Assembly (NCBI GenBank): GCA_039707655.1 | Contig: CM077671.1 | Span: 245,829,095-245,893,094, forward strand | Source: Elymus sibiricus | Taxonomy: Eukaryota; Streptophyta; Magnoliopsida; Poales; Poaceae | Length of the DNA stretch: 64,000 nt | Direction: 5' to 3' | Notes under the pieces: model-generated | Seen by the model: only the letters and a program-made list of their open reading frames with translations | Database searches by the model: none | Told to the model about the DNA's origin: nothing | Part shown: piece by piece, positions 21,001 through 32,358 of the stretch | Numbering within the stretch: the first letter of the stretch is position 1 | Layout of the letters: every line of letters begins with the position of its first letter | Program-made: the position numbers and the translations under genes

Positions 21001-24000
21001 TCCATACCATACGCCTTGATGCAGCATGCAACTATGCATGTAATTAACCTCTTCATTCTTCAGGCTTACATCCAACAATTGGAGACAAGTAGGATTAGGC
21101 TAAGTCAGATAGAACAACAAGTTCAAGCAGGAAGAGTACAGGTAACTAAAACGGAAAATAGTACTTGCTTTTTTCATTAACTCTCTTAGCTAGAGTTATC
21201 AATCAGTTCGTGACAACTGACAAACTGTATGTTGCTAAAATAATTGCAGGGTGTCTTGTTGGGTACTGGAGACCATCACAACCAAGGCCTTCCTTCTGCC
21301 CCTTCATTTGGTAATGAGACACTCAAAACCAATCAACCAATCAATCCCTTCAGTTGTACGAATTACAAAAAACAATCCTCTAAATGTGTTTCTAATTATG
21401 TATTTAGTTAACAATTGATGCAATATTATTTCTAATATTCCATATTATATCTATGATGGACAGCTGGTATGTTTGACATGGAGTATGGGAGATGGGTGGA
21501 AGAGCACAGCAAGCTCATCTTCCAGCTCAGGGCGTTGTTGAATGACAATGCACCGGACAACCAGGTGCAGGTGTTGGTCGGTGGTGCCATGGCACATCAC
21601 GAAGAGTTGCTGAGCCTCAAGGCCGCGATTGCCAGGACTGACATCTTCCATCTCTTATGCGGTGTGTGGGCCAGCCCCGCAGAGCGTTGCTTCCTTTGGT
21701 TGGGTGGGTTTCGACCCACAGAGGCCATCAAGGTATGCACACACCAGTTTGATTATTTTGCAAGGATATGCCTAGCTACCCATTCAATACCAAGGACGGT
21801 CTCGAAGGTTGCTATTCACGCTTAATTGAATGTCATGTTCCGGGTAGTATTTGCTGGTGTGTATTTTTTTTAAGAAGGAGGATGACCCTCGGCCTCTGCA
21901 TCTGGATGGTGCATGCAACCATTTTATTAATTATTCACAAAGACCTTACAAAGTAATACATCAGTAAATCTGAAGCCACCATCTTGGCAACATCTGTCGC
22001 TACTCCTATCCACTTGATTAAGGGGTGCCGATTGTCCTAGCTCAATACCAAATAGACATCGCACCAAAGCCTAACATCTAGAGCCGGGTGACCCAACCAA
22101 GCTGCATTGCCGGGTCTGGGTCACACACCGATTCAGCACACTCTCAGAGGCCGCCACCACCGTCTTCCACCGGTCCATCTCCAGAGCAGGTACTGAGGCA
22201 CCAACATTGCCAGGCCTGTCGTCGACGCCACCACGGCGCCTATTTGCTAGTGTATGTATTCAACCATGTGGTTTTTGGGGTGAGGGAGGAGAGAGGGCCA
22301 TGGAAGCAAGCGTAGGAGGTCAAATTGTGGGCCCCTAATGGGCTACAAGGAAGTGGTTTTTTTTTATTTGAATTGTTCTTCATGTTTGTCTCTATGTCCG
22401 CCAAACTTCAGTCCTCGGGTGGCAGGAGAGAAAGTGGATCTCTTCGGCCTTCTTGGAGTCTTTGTCTAGTTCCATAGGTTTTGGTGTCCTCATGTTGTCT
22501 GTTCGGGTGGTGGAGGCAAAGGCAGAATGAAATAAGTACCATGCCCCCGTCCACATCACAGTGACATTGTTTCCAGCGTCACCCCAAGAAGCGTGTGGGT
22601 TCATTTCCTCAGATCTGTTAAATCATGTTGTGGGGGAGAGTCATCCACCACGATGCTTCAGAGAGCAGATCTAGAGGGGGCAGGAGGGGGGGTACGGTTG
22701 TGATTTATGCATTTTTTTTCATTCCTGTGAATTTCGGTTTCATGGGATTATGGGCTTATATGTTTTAGCCTTAAGATCCATCATCTTGGGGTTTGTCTTG
22801 ATCCCCGAATACGGAAATGTGACACATTAAATGTATGGTGGTGGATTTAGCCTTGTTAGCTAGATCATGCGATTTAGGATGCAGAGGAACAACTAAATTT
22901 GTCCTGGACAAATGAATGGTGCATCTAGTTGATATCATGTCAGCTTATTCCTCTTTCCAAGTTTTGTTAAAAGCTTGGTCCACGGCAGGATTAATTTAGT
23001 AAGGTGAGAGCCAAATGTCCCTCATTCCCTACTGCTCCCTTTTAGAGTATCGGCCAAATATGCTTAACCATACCATTGGGACAGGAAATATCATGTTGTA
23101 CCAGTATATTACAAAGCTATTTGCATATATCAGATGGAAATTTCCGATTGCAAAATTAATATCCTTTGATAATATGACTTTTTTTCTGACTCTCCTTCAA
23201 CCAAACAAGCTCATAGTACAAACCCATCAAGAAGTACCTCATGGGCTAGGCATACATATGAACAGCATTTGCAAACACTATTTGGGGCCAGAAGCACATA
23301 GTTTTTTCATCAGCTATTATCATTTTAGTTTTCATAGTGTTTGACGAAGGATCGAAATTTAGTTCTTGCAACCATATGCTAACTAACTCGGCTATAATAC
23401 GGAAACATATGGATCCCATTTTATATGAAGATCAAATTAATCATCTGAAAGCCGATTGGAAGATTCTTCCTTTATCATATGGTACCCCCCCCCCCCCCCC
23501 CTCAAAAGGTCAACTAATCCTTCAAATATTAATACATACATGTCAATTCTTGATGTATACAATACCCTAATTTCATTTCCCTTGATCAATTCACTCAAGA
23601 AACATGCCACTTCCAACCTACCACACTTATATCCTACCTGGGGCTAGCCATTTTCCGCATTCGATCTTTAGTTGATCATTTCAATTGTATTTCAATCTCG
23701 TCCTTACATCGCAAGAATCAATTCAATCTGGACCTTTACAAGTTTTATATGTATGGTGAAGAACACAAACTTTATGGCATATAGTTCTAGTTATTTTTTC
23801 TTACCTCCATAATAATAAAAGTCTGACTTTTCTGAGCTCGCCCCGCCCCCTCCACATTTCATTCATTTATGCACATTTTTTGTGTGAGAAACATGAGTAG
23901 AACATACATTTTCGGATAACTGTGTGTGCTAGTAAACCTAAAGATATATGTTAGGTTGAGTGACCACTTCCAACTCTTTTCCCATGACAATGAATTTCTA

Positions 24001-26382
24001 ATAATGTCTACCTTGCCATTTTTAACTGATGTGCCCATTGTCGTAATTGTATCCTCCACAAATCCAGGCCGACTTTGGAAAAGCTAAAAAACAACTTAAT
24101 TTCCCCGTTCTAATTACATGGTCAACAACCCCAGAGATCCTTTAACTTGATCCGAAAATGAAAAGGGTTTGCTAAGAGAGTCCAATATATACTTGATGGA
24201 ATAGTTGAAACTGGGGAAGCAAAAAAAAAAAAAAAAAAAAAAAAACAAGGTTAGGTTTTGGATGCATGTGCATTGTTGAGACATAATGGATTGATTGGGG
24301 AGTAGGTATTATTGGAAAGAAACATGTGTAGGAGAAGTTAGATGTGTGATGGGGACGGTTTTCCGAATTCCATAGCGATTCTTCTGCCATCTTATTCTAC
24401 AAAGCTAACATTCTTGGCCATGTTGTACTCAAGAATTGCACATATTTCATCTTAGACGTATATAAAAAATGGATTTTGAAACTGACTATATCATGCTTGT
24501 TTTAGTATGTGATTTGTACTGTCACGCACGCAATATTAATGCCCAAACCATATTGAGCTGATCAATTATGGCTCGGCGTGAGAATTTTAGATCAAAAGTG
24601 CATATACTGATTTTTTTTAACACACATACCGAATATTTAGCAGTTCAGTTATGGGTCACGCGTGTGGAAATTGATCCGTCTAACTTTTTCTCCATACCGT
24701 CTTCATACAAATAGTCAGCCTGGTGCATAATAATTTGGTAATAAAAAATGCACCAATTTTAGATAAAGAGAAATGTTAATAGAATTGTCATCTTTTCGCC
24801 TATCATTGACCTTCTAGAAGGTCTATATGTAGGCACCTATATCCTAGAAGCATGTATATATGTAAAACTCGGCCCGAGAAGATCACCTGCAACAAGATTC
24901 TCAAAAAGACAACATCACGTAGTTTTGAGTGTCTTTTCCTTTGGACTTTTCAGCATATATTAGGTTCTGTTTTTTTTAGCTTAATCGATACACATTCCAG
25001 ATGAAATGGGCAAATCATATATATACGTGCTGATGAAATGTGCTCTATACTTCCCTTGAAAAAAGTGCTCTACAAACGCACCTAGCTCATCAATTTCTGT
25101 TTTCCAAAATGGACGATTTTTTTTTTGTTTTCCATTTGAGAAGGAATAGATATTTGTTTTCAATATATATTTAGAACCTAGGCACCTAATTTTTGATCAT
25201 TGCTGAGCATATATAGCTAAACCTAAACCATATTATGTACTGTCCATAAATTCAAAATGCTCTCAAATTGGCTAAGTATTCAAAAGTGTTACGCTTAATT
25301 AACTCTATAGGATGGATGACTCAATAATTAATTAACTAATGCAGGTAATGTTGAAGCAAGTGGAGTCGCTGTCAGAGGGGCAGCTCCTGGGAATCTACAA
25401 CCTCCAGCGGTGGGTGCAGGAGACGGAGGAGTCGCTGAACCACACCATGGGGACCCTCCAGCACTCCCTCTCCGACACCATCGCCTCCCCGGAGGCCGCC
25501 GGCGGCAACTTCATGGGCCACATGTCCCTCGCCCTTAACAAGATCTCCTCCATGGAAGCCATCGTCAGGCAGGTGAGTAGCACCAGTCATCATATACATA
25601 CACATATATGTGATCACATGTGATGTGTACGTCACATCACTATCAGGCTGCGTCTGGGCCCTACCACGGGAACGTAATTAGAACGTGAGACGAACGTACG
25701 GCCATCATCATCCTCACGTGTGCACTGCGTCATCATCATGCATGGTTGTTGAGATCAGCATGCACGGCATGACCGGCTGGACAAATTTAGGTTAGGCGAA
25801 ACCTAGCTAGCCAGCAGCTGCCAGACGCGTTGCGCCCAAGTCAACTTCGGAAGGAGATCGAAGCCCCCGGCCCGTCGATCCACAGACACACGTGTGCGCT
25901 AGACGCTGCAGACGTACGAACACACGCACGTTAACATAGGATGTGGGGATGACAGGATGGAGAAGTTGCGACATCATGGTCGTGCAGAATTAATGTGCAG
26001 GAAAAAGGAGCGGCAGCTTGATTATAGTGATCCTGACAGATCAATCGAACTGGCCCATACGTAGTTCATTATCTCCCGCATTATCTTAGGTTGCCAATTG
26101 ATAGAGTCGTTCGAAAGTCGACGTTTTCTCTCGATTAGTACTGTTATAAGTGTACATGAATGATTGTCCAAGTTAAGTACTAATAGTGTTTCTTCCTTCT
26201 ATGTGCTGCAGGCAGATGGGCTGAGGCAGCAGACCCTGCACAAGCTGCACAGCATGCTGACGGTCCGACAGGCCGCCCACTGCTTCGTCGCCATCGCCGA
26301 CTACTTCCACCGCCTCCGCGCCGTCAGCAGCCTCTGGGCTTCCAGGCCACGGCACGACGAGCAGGGGCCGCCGGCGCCGTAG
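18001..26382 (+). CDS. TGA-type bZIP-DOG1 transcription factor, 11 exons, 475 aa
   Basis: Coding exons are 18001-18104, 18773-18873, 19368-19432, 19531-19734, 19866-19952, 20256-20315, 21064-21141, 21250-21310, 21464-21732, 25345-25572 and 26212-26382. All ten introns are GT-AG and the joined frame is open (1428 nt). The bZIP domain is at about 188-230: NREAARKSR in the basic region, then a short Leu/Ile zipper starting AYIQQLE. A DOG1 domain lies at about 269-345 (AHHEELLSLKAA, PAERCFLWLGGFRP), followed by the TGA C-terminus ending LRAVSSLWASRPR. The N-terminus has a His run, YDMADFDQTAIFLYLDG and QTLNIFPSQPMH, as in the TGA9/TGA10/LG2 clade; exon 4 has a short Gln/Leu run. TGA factors bind TGACG sites in the nucleus; members of this clade act in anther and ligule development. 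The start is the first in-frame ATG after a TGA at 17881; the inner Met at 18798 is an alternative. The ortholog is undetermined. Confidence 0.93.
21733..25344 (+). other. Intron 9 of the bZIP gene (3612 bp)
   Basis: This intron separates the first part of the DOG1 region from its end and is far longer than the other nine. It contains a LINE fragment with a TSD (21865-22240), a 17-base C run (23485-23501), a 25-base A run (24221-24245) and otherwise AT-rich sequence in which I see no gene. Donor GTATGC and acceptor AATGCAG are normal, so splicing is expected despite the length. Confidence 0.85.
21865..22240 (-). mobile_element. 5'-truncated LINE in intron 9
   Basis: On the minus strand the 376-bp segment ends GCAGAGGCCGAGGGTCATCC, CTCCTTCTT and an A run, a 3' end I recognise from Triticeae L1-type elements. 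It is flanked by a long imperfect TSD: TATTTGCTGGTGTGTAT at 21848-21864 and TATTTGCTAGTGTATGTAT at 22241-22259. Only 3' untranslated sequence remains. The TSD differences show the insertion is not recent. Confidence 0.8.
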
Positions 26383-26904
26383 AAGAAGAACAGCAACAGC
26401 AGCGATCGATTGATTGCGAGGTTTAGCTTTTAATTAAGGTCCAGCATATGCATGCATGCACACTAGGAGAGAGGGTGTGCGTGCATGCACGTGTGGGAGT
26501 TCAGCTCTCGGTCGATCTTCACATGTGGAACTTGCAACTTAATTTTGTAAGCTGTACATACAGTGTTAGCTGCTAGCTAGAGAAGAATGCTAGGGTATTA
26601 GTGGAGACTTAATTCCAGCCATTTTTCTTCCTAGCTAACTTATTTTCACCAACTATTGGATAATTTAAGTTCATCTAGAGCAAAATTGAGTTGGATATGG
26701 TCTTCCGGATGTTTGCATGCATGAAAGTCATAGCATCATAGTATAGCTCAGTTGCTTGATTAGCATGCTCAGTTGTTAATAATTTATTCTGAAACTAACT
26801 GACACCAAGAAAACTTTTGAGAAAAGGGTGAATTCACCAACTATTTTTTATTTCCCACAAAAGTGAGTAGAGGTTGAAATGTCCTCCTAGCCTAAACCTT
26901 TTGA
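26383..26904 (+). other. 3' untranslated and flanking region of the bZIP gene
   Basis: About 520 bp between the stop codon and the first transposon boundary. It contains CATGCATG-type palindromes (26450-26490) and AT-rich sequence with AATAAT near 26778 that could serve in polyadenylation; the exact site cannot be read. Confidence 0.5.
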
Positions 26905-26911
26905 CACTAGT
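26905..26911 (+). mobile_element. Outer tip of a CACTA-like transposon, split by element D
   Basis: CACTAGT at 26905-26911 joins to ACAGATCCATCC at 36491 when element D and one TSD copy are removed, giving CACTAGTACAGATCC, a CACTA-type terminus. The matching inverted end is not visible in the window. Confidence 0.55.
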
Positions 26912-28419
26912 TGAAAGCACATTTGCTCCCTTGGTGGTTTTGGTAATTAATAACAACATATAAGTCATTGAACTAATGTTTCCATTAAGTATATTTCAGG
27001 AAAAGTTCAATGATAGTGATGGCAAAAGGATTGTGGAAATACCCCAAGATGCAAGGAAATGGATTGGCAAAGCTTCAAGCAAGAGGACTCTACATTTTAC
27101 TTTGTGAGAAATCACTTTGAGTCCATAGGAAAGCCAATACTATTAAAAGGGGGTAAGGTTTTGTTGGTGAACAAAATGCTCATACGTGCACAAGTGATAG
27201 TCATCAAAAACACCCACAAGCTCTTCCACAAAAGTCTGTCCATAGCCAAATATCCAAAATCGGTGCAACCAACACATCCACTCGGTGCCACCGATTCCCA
27301 TACTCAGACAGACTCAGCCAAACCCTAGCTACTTCGGTGCAACCGATTCTGCTTCGGTGCCACCGAGTTTAGGTTGCCAACTTTCTGTTACGCAAATTCA
27401 CAATATCGGTACCACCGAGATTGTTGGATCGGCGTCACCGAGAATGGGCAATCTGACCGTTGGTCACCTTATCGGTGCAACCGAGTTTCCTATATCGGTC
27501 TCACCGAGATTCAAAAGTTGCCACCTTTTGGTCACTTCGGTACCACCGAGATTAACACATCGGTGTCACCGAGTTGGTCATTTTGTGTGTAACGGTTGGA
27601 TTTTTGGGGATGCCTATATATACCCCTTCACCACCACCTACTCGAAAGAGAAGCACTTAGAACTATTCCATACTTGCCCCATCCAGTTTTCTGAGAGAGA
27701 GCCACCTACTCATGTGTTGAGGTCAAGATCTTCCACTCCAACCATATGGATCTTGATTTCTAGCCTCCCCAAGTTGCTTTCCACCAATCCCATCTCTTCT
27801 ACCAAGCCAAATCTGTGAGAGAGTGATTGTGTGTTGAGGAGTCTATCATCTTGAAGCACAAGAGCAAGGAGTTCATCATCATTGCCGAGCCTATTACCTT
27901 TTGGAGGGTGGTGCCTCCTAGATTGGTTAGGTGTCGCTTGGGAGCCTCCTACTTCGTGTTGTGGAGTTGAACCAAGAAGTTTGTAAGGGCAAGGAGATCG
28001 CCTACTTCGTGAAGATCTACCCATAGTGAGGCTAGTCCTTCGTGGACGAAAGCCGTTATGGAATAGTCAAGGTTGCTACTTCGTGGACCCTTATGGGTGG
28101 AGCCCTCCGTGGACTCTCGCGACCGTTACCCTCCGTGGGTTGAAGACTCCATAAACGTGGATGTACGATAGCACCACCTATCGGAACCACGGGAAAAATC
28201 ACCGTGTCTACAATTGCGTTTGATCTTCCTACCCTATCCTTTCTACTCATGCTTGTTGTTACTTTCCGCTGCTATACTCTTAGACATGCATGTGTAGGGT
28301 GTACTTGACTTGTTATGAAATGCTAAAATCTGCCAACTCTAAAATTTGGTATAGGCAAAACTTTTATTTGGTCAAGTAGTCTAATCACCCCCCCCTCTAG
28401 ACATACTTTCGGTCCTACA
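26912..28419 (+). repeat. 5' LTR of element D (1508 bp)
   Basis: It starts TGAAAGCACATTTG and ends GGTCCTACA. A TATATATA box is at 27615-27622. Upstream of it, nine exactly 13-bp words of the form TCGGYNNNACCGA lie between 27282 and 27572. The segment from 27850 to 28150 has several short repeats of CTACTTCGTG and CTCCGTGG. Confidence 0.95.
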
Positions 28420-28421
28420 AG

Positions 28422-28433
28422 TGGTATCAGAGC
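28422..28433 (+). other. Primer-binding site, tRNA-iMet type (element D)
   Basis: TGGTATCAGAGC, the complement of the 3' end of initiator tRNA-Met, lies two bases after the LTR end, as is usual for plant copia elements. Confidence 0.95.
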
Positions 28434-28472
28434 TTTGGTCTCCATTGCATTGGTCTCACAACCTAGGAGAGT

Positions 28473-30659
28473 ATGGTGTCTAGTGAGGGAAATTATCACC
28501 GTAGAGGTCCGTACTTTGATGGCACTAATTTTGCTAGTTGGAAGCACAAAATGAAAATGCATATTCTTGGTCATAACCCCGCCGTATGGGCTGTTGTTCG
28601 TGTTGGCTTGCAAGGTGAGTTCTTTGGTGATGGAAAGGAACCGGATCGTGAAGCGACCGCGGAAGAATTGAAGATGTTGCAATACAATGCTCAGGCATGC
28701 GACATTCTCTTCAACTGCCTATGCCCCGAAGAGTTCAACAAAATCAGCCGTCTTGAGAATGCAAAAGAGATTTGGGATACTTTGGTTGATATGCACGAAG
28801 GATCCGAGTCCGTGAGAGAATCCAAGTTAGATGTTATTCAAAGTCATCTTGACAAGTTCAAGATGAAGGATGGTGAAGGAGTCGCAGAGATGTACTCTAG
28901 GCTAGCTCTCATCACAAATGAGATTGCTGGCTTAGGAAGCGAAGAAATGACCAACAAATTCATCATCAAGAAGATACTTAGAGCTTTGGATGAGAGATAC
29001 GACACCGTGTGCACATTGATCCAAATGATGCCCAACTACAAAGATCTCAAGCCTACGGAAGTCATTGGAAGGATTGTTGCTCATGAGATGACACTCAAAG
29101 ACAAAGAAGAGCTTCACCACAAGTCTAGCGGTGCTTACAAATCCACAAGTGATGCTCCCGCAACTTCAAGCGACAACCTTGTCACCAATGAAGAGATAAG
29201 CCTCATGGTCAAGAAATTCAACAAGTTCTACAAGAATAGAGGCAAAGAACGAAGCTCCAACTCAAGATATGATGAGAAGCGTTCGTCAAGTCGTGACCGC
29301 AATTGCTACAATTGTGGGAAGCCCGGACACTACTCCAATGAGTGCACGGCTCCCTACAAACAAAGAGAAGAGTCACCTCGAAGACGAAGCTCAAGGAATG
29401 AATCACCTCAAGGAGAGAGAAGGAGTAGAGATGATCGTTATGAACGAAGACCCTCAAGGAGAAGTAGAGATTCGGAGAAGAAGGACAAGTACACCAAGAG
29501 CTACACAAGAAGAAAACATCAAGCTCATGTTGGTGAATGGGTTTCCGGCTCCGACTCCGACAACAACTCCGAGAGAAGCTATCACTCCGACTCCGACTAT
29601 AGTTAAGATGATGGTGTTGCCGGAATTGCTCTAGTGACTACCAACTCCTATGATCTATTTGATTCACCAAATGAAGGGAGTGGAAGTTGCTTCATGGCTA
29701 AAGGCCCCAAGGTATCACACCCCGAGTATCTTGATTTCGATAGTGATGAAGATGACTTGCTTTGTGATGATGACTTGCTCTTTGATAAAACTAGTAATGT
29801 TAGTCAAAATGAACTTGATAATTCTCAAGCTAGTCAAGATAAGTCAATTGATGATGATAAGATGAAAATAGAAGAACTAACTAAAGAACTAAACACTCTT
29901 AAGTTAGCTCATGAATCTACTCTTGAAGATCATAGAGAGCTTGTAAGAACTCATGAGAAGCTACGCTTCGAGAAGCTCAACTTGGAGCAAGAGCATGAGT
30001 TTCTTAAAGCTATCAATGACGATCTCCGAAAGAAGACTTCATCTTATCTAGCCAAACGACTACTCTTGTCTACATTCATGCCTCAAGTTAAAACTAAGCA
30101 AACTAGTAATAAAGGCAAGAAAGGTTCTTCATCTAGTAGCAACAATAAAAATGCTAAACCTAATAATGTTGCTTCTAGTAGTTCTATTGATTCCACTAAT
30201 GATGATTCTCTTAGCCAAGTTACACTTGAGCAAGAAAATGCTTTATTGAAAGGAATTATAGAGAAAGGTATCTACAAGAGTCTTGCCGGGTGTAAGCAAT
30301 TTGAGGAAATTGTACGCAAGCACGGAGCATACCGAAAGAACCATGGTGTTGGCTACTTCAACGCTAATGGAGTTGAATGGGAAGAAGGTCAATACCCCAA
30401 GCCCAAGTTTGTTCCTCAAAAGGAGAAGTATGAAAATACTCTTCCCAAGGGGACAAACACTCAATATGACCTTCCACCACAAGACCACAAGCTCAAGGGC
30501 AAGAACAAGCTTCAAGAGGACATTGACTCATATGAAGATGAACCCCTAGCTATGGTGGAGTGGGTTCCAAAGGCTACTTTAAGCTCAACTTCTACAAAGG
30601 CTACTACAACACCAAGGATCCCCATCAACTTGATGTGGGTCCCCAAGAAGAAGAACTAG
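28473..30659 (+). pseudogene. Copia gag polyprotein of element D, one premature stop
   Basis: The frame opens at ATG 28473 and continues to TAG at 30659 with a single in-frame TAA at 29604-29606, so 728 codons are otherwise intact. The N-terminal part carries copia Gag (UBN2-type) features: FDGTNFASWKHKMKMH, EIWDTLVDMHEGSE and SRLALITNEI. An Arg/Ser-rich tract surrounds one CCHC knuckle, CYNCGKPGHYSNEC. The second half is acidic (FDSDEDDLLCDDDLLFD) with a coiled-coil stretch (KIEELTKELNTLKLAHE), then ends just after a MWVPKKKN motif, where pol normally starts. The stop would yield a 377-aa Gag, which may still assemble. Confidence 0.85.
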
Positions 30660-31520
30660 AAAGTTCTTGAGGGGTGACTCCGCCAATGAAATTCACTCAC
30701 ATTCATTATTGGCAAGATCTATTTGCAATCAACATCAACTCTATGCTATAGTTCAAGGAGTCACACATTCCCTCAAAGGTAAGCAAGGGACAAGGTAATC
30801 AACAAATCAATGGACATCATTACACATGCTTTGCACTCCATGTCCATAGATATCCTTGTATTTGTCTCTTGTGTGTTGGGACTAACCCATGTAGGTGAGA
30901 AGAGTAAGGAAACAACAAGGATGCTCCCAACTCTTGGTGATCTTCATCAACCTTGAGCATCCACCACTACCTCACCAACATGAAGTCTTCATTGACAAAA
31001 CCCAAGGTTAGTTTATCCCTCTTATGGGGGGATGTCACATCAAGGGGGAGCTTTACTCTAAGACTTGAGTCAAAGCATCTCTTAGCATGTGACAACATTA
31101 AATGCTTTATGTAAAAGTGGTAACCCCACTTGTGCTTAAACGATGAGTATGATCTATGATCAAGTATTCTTACTTGGCTCCTAAGTCAATATACTCATAT
31201 ATAGATGACTTAGTCATTGCCTAGTTGCTTGTTAGATGCTAGTATGTATGTGCATGTTTGTCATTATTTCATTTGACATCTTATTGTGTGAGCATGTTGG
31301 TCTGCATTTATTTTCTCATTCGAGGACATCCAATTGTTGCTACTTGGCTTTTGATTTATCTTTTGCCAATTGGATGGACAAGAATGCCTAGGACCACTCT
31401 TTAGCTATCTATGCTATCTCACCTCATATTCCATTCATGCTGCATCACAAAATTTGAACAAGTACTTTTCGATCCCTCTGTGTGTGGAGCACTCGGAGTT
31501 CCGTATCGACAAGGACTGAC
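30660..31520 (+). other. Spacer between gag and the second unit of element D
   Basis: About 860 bp with no coding sequence, where pol would lie in an autonomous relative. It contains CATTCGAGGACATCC (31318-31332), reminiscent of the AGGA-loop motif near polypurine tracts, but without a good stem. Confidence 0.5.
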
Positions 31521-31539
31521 CATTAAAACCTCGCAAGTG

Positions 31540-32351
31540 CATCTCGGTGGAACCAACCCAAAATTCTCGGTCTCACCGAATGCCTAGGGTTGATCTGGTT
31601 TTCAATCTCGGTACTACCGATTCCATATCCTCGGTTACACCGAGTTTCCTTGTCAGCTGACAGTTGAGGAACTTGGTGACACTGAAAATTTAGAATCGGC
31701 GTCACCGACAGTGAGGGGTATATAAGATGTGGTCCCGATGGTTTGAAAATTCAATCTTCAATCGTCGCGCCCCAAACCCTAAGCTGCCGCAAAAGGACCC
31801 CCTGGTCGTCGCCCTTATCTCCCCGCGCTCCTCCGCCGCTGGGATCCTCGCCGTCGACGGGCATCTTCGCTGCCGTCGCCGCCGTAGCGGATCCGTCGCC
31901 GAGTTAGGGTACGGATTCGATTTTCCTTGCGCTCCCCGTCTGATTCTCACGCATTGGATTTTATTTTATCCATAAGCCACCATCTGCAATCCCTTCTATC
32001 CTCTAAAACTTCCTGTAGTTAGCGAATGATCGATTTTCTAGGGTTTACCGTCCGCCCGATGGAACTCGGTGGAACCGAAGCAAACAAATCGGTGTCACCG
32101 ATTTGCCTGTCTGTGCTGCTGAGAACTATCTCGGTGAAACCGAGTACTTCTTTTCGGTCTCACCAAAAAGAGTGCCAAGTTTCTATTAAGGAGATAGTCA
32201 GTCTCGATAGCACCGAAAGTTTTGCTTCGGCTGTACCAATTTTCATGTGACAGAATGTAAACCTTGAGAATCTTTTGTTCAAACTTTCAAAAACCAGCTG
32301 AAAATTTTGTGATGACTCATCTTCTTCTGCTCCTCTATACTCTATTCACAG
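31540..32351 (+). promoter_or_regulatory. Internal promoter-like region and leader intron of element D
   Basis: Four TCGGYNNNACCGA words (31567-31708) precede a TATA box, TATATAAG (31719-31726), the same layout as in the LTR. A GC-rich leader with AAACCCTAAG follows. A donor-like AGG/GTACGG lies near 31909 and a clear acceptor, TCTATTCACAG, ends at 32351, eight bases before the ATG of the 709-aa ORF. Three more palindromic words lie in the presumed intron (32066-32143). I infer an independent promoter with a 5' leader intron. Confidence 0.6.
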
Positions 32352-32358
32352 GGTCAGT

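Noticed and set aside
22088..22315. GC-rich open frame in bZIP intron 9
   Set aside because: It lies mostly in LINE 3' untranslated sequence (21865-22240) and has no homology-like pattern.
27285..27818. 177-codon frames in both LTRs of element D
   Set aside because: They run through the promoter palindromes and TATA box of the LTR, giving repetitive HRCHRV-like text without a domain.
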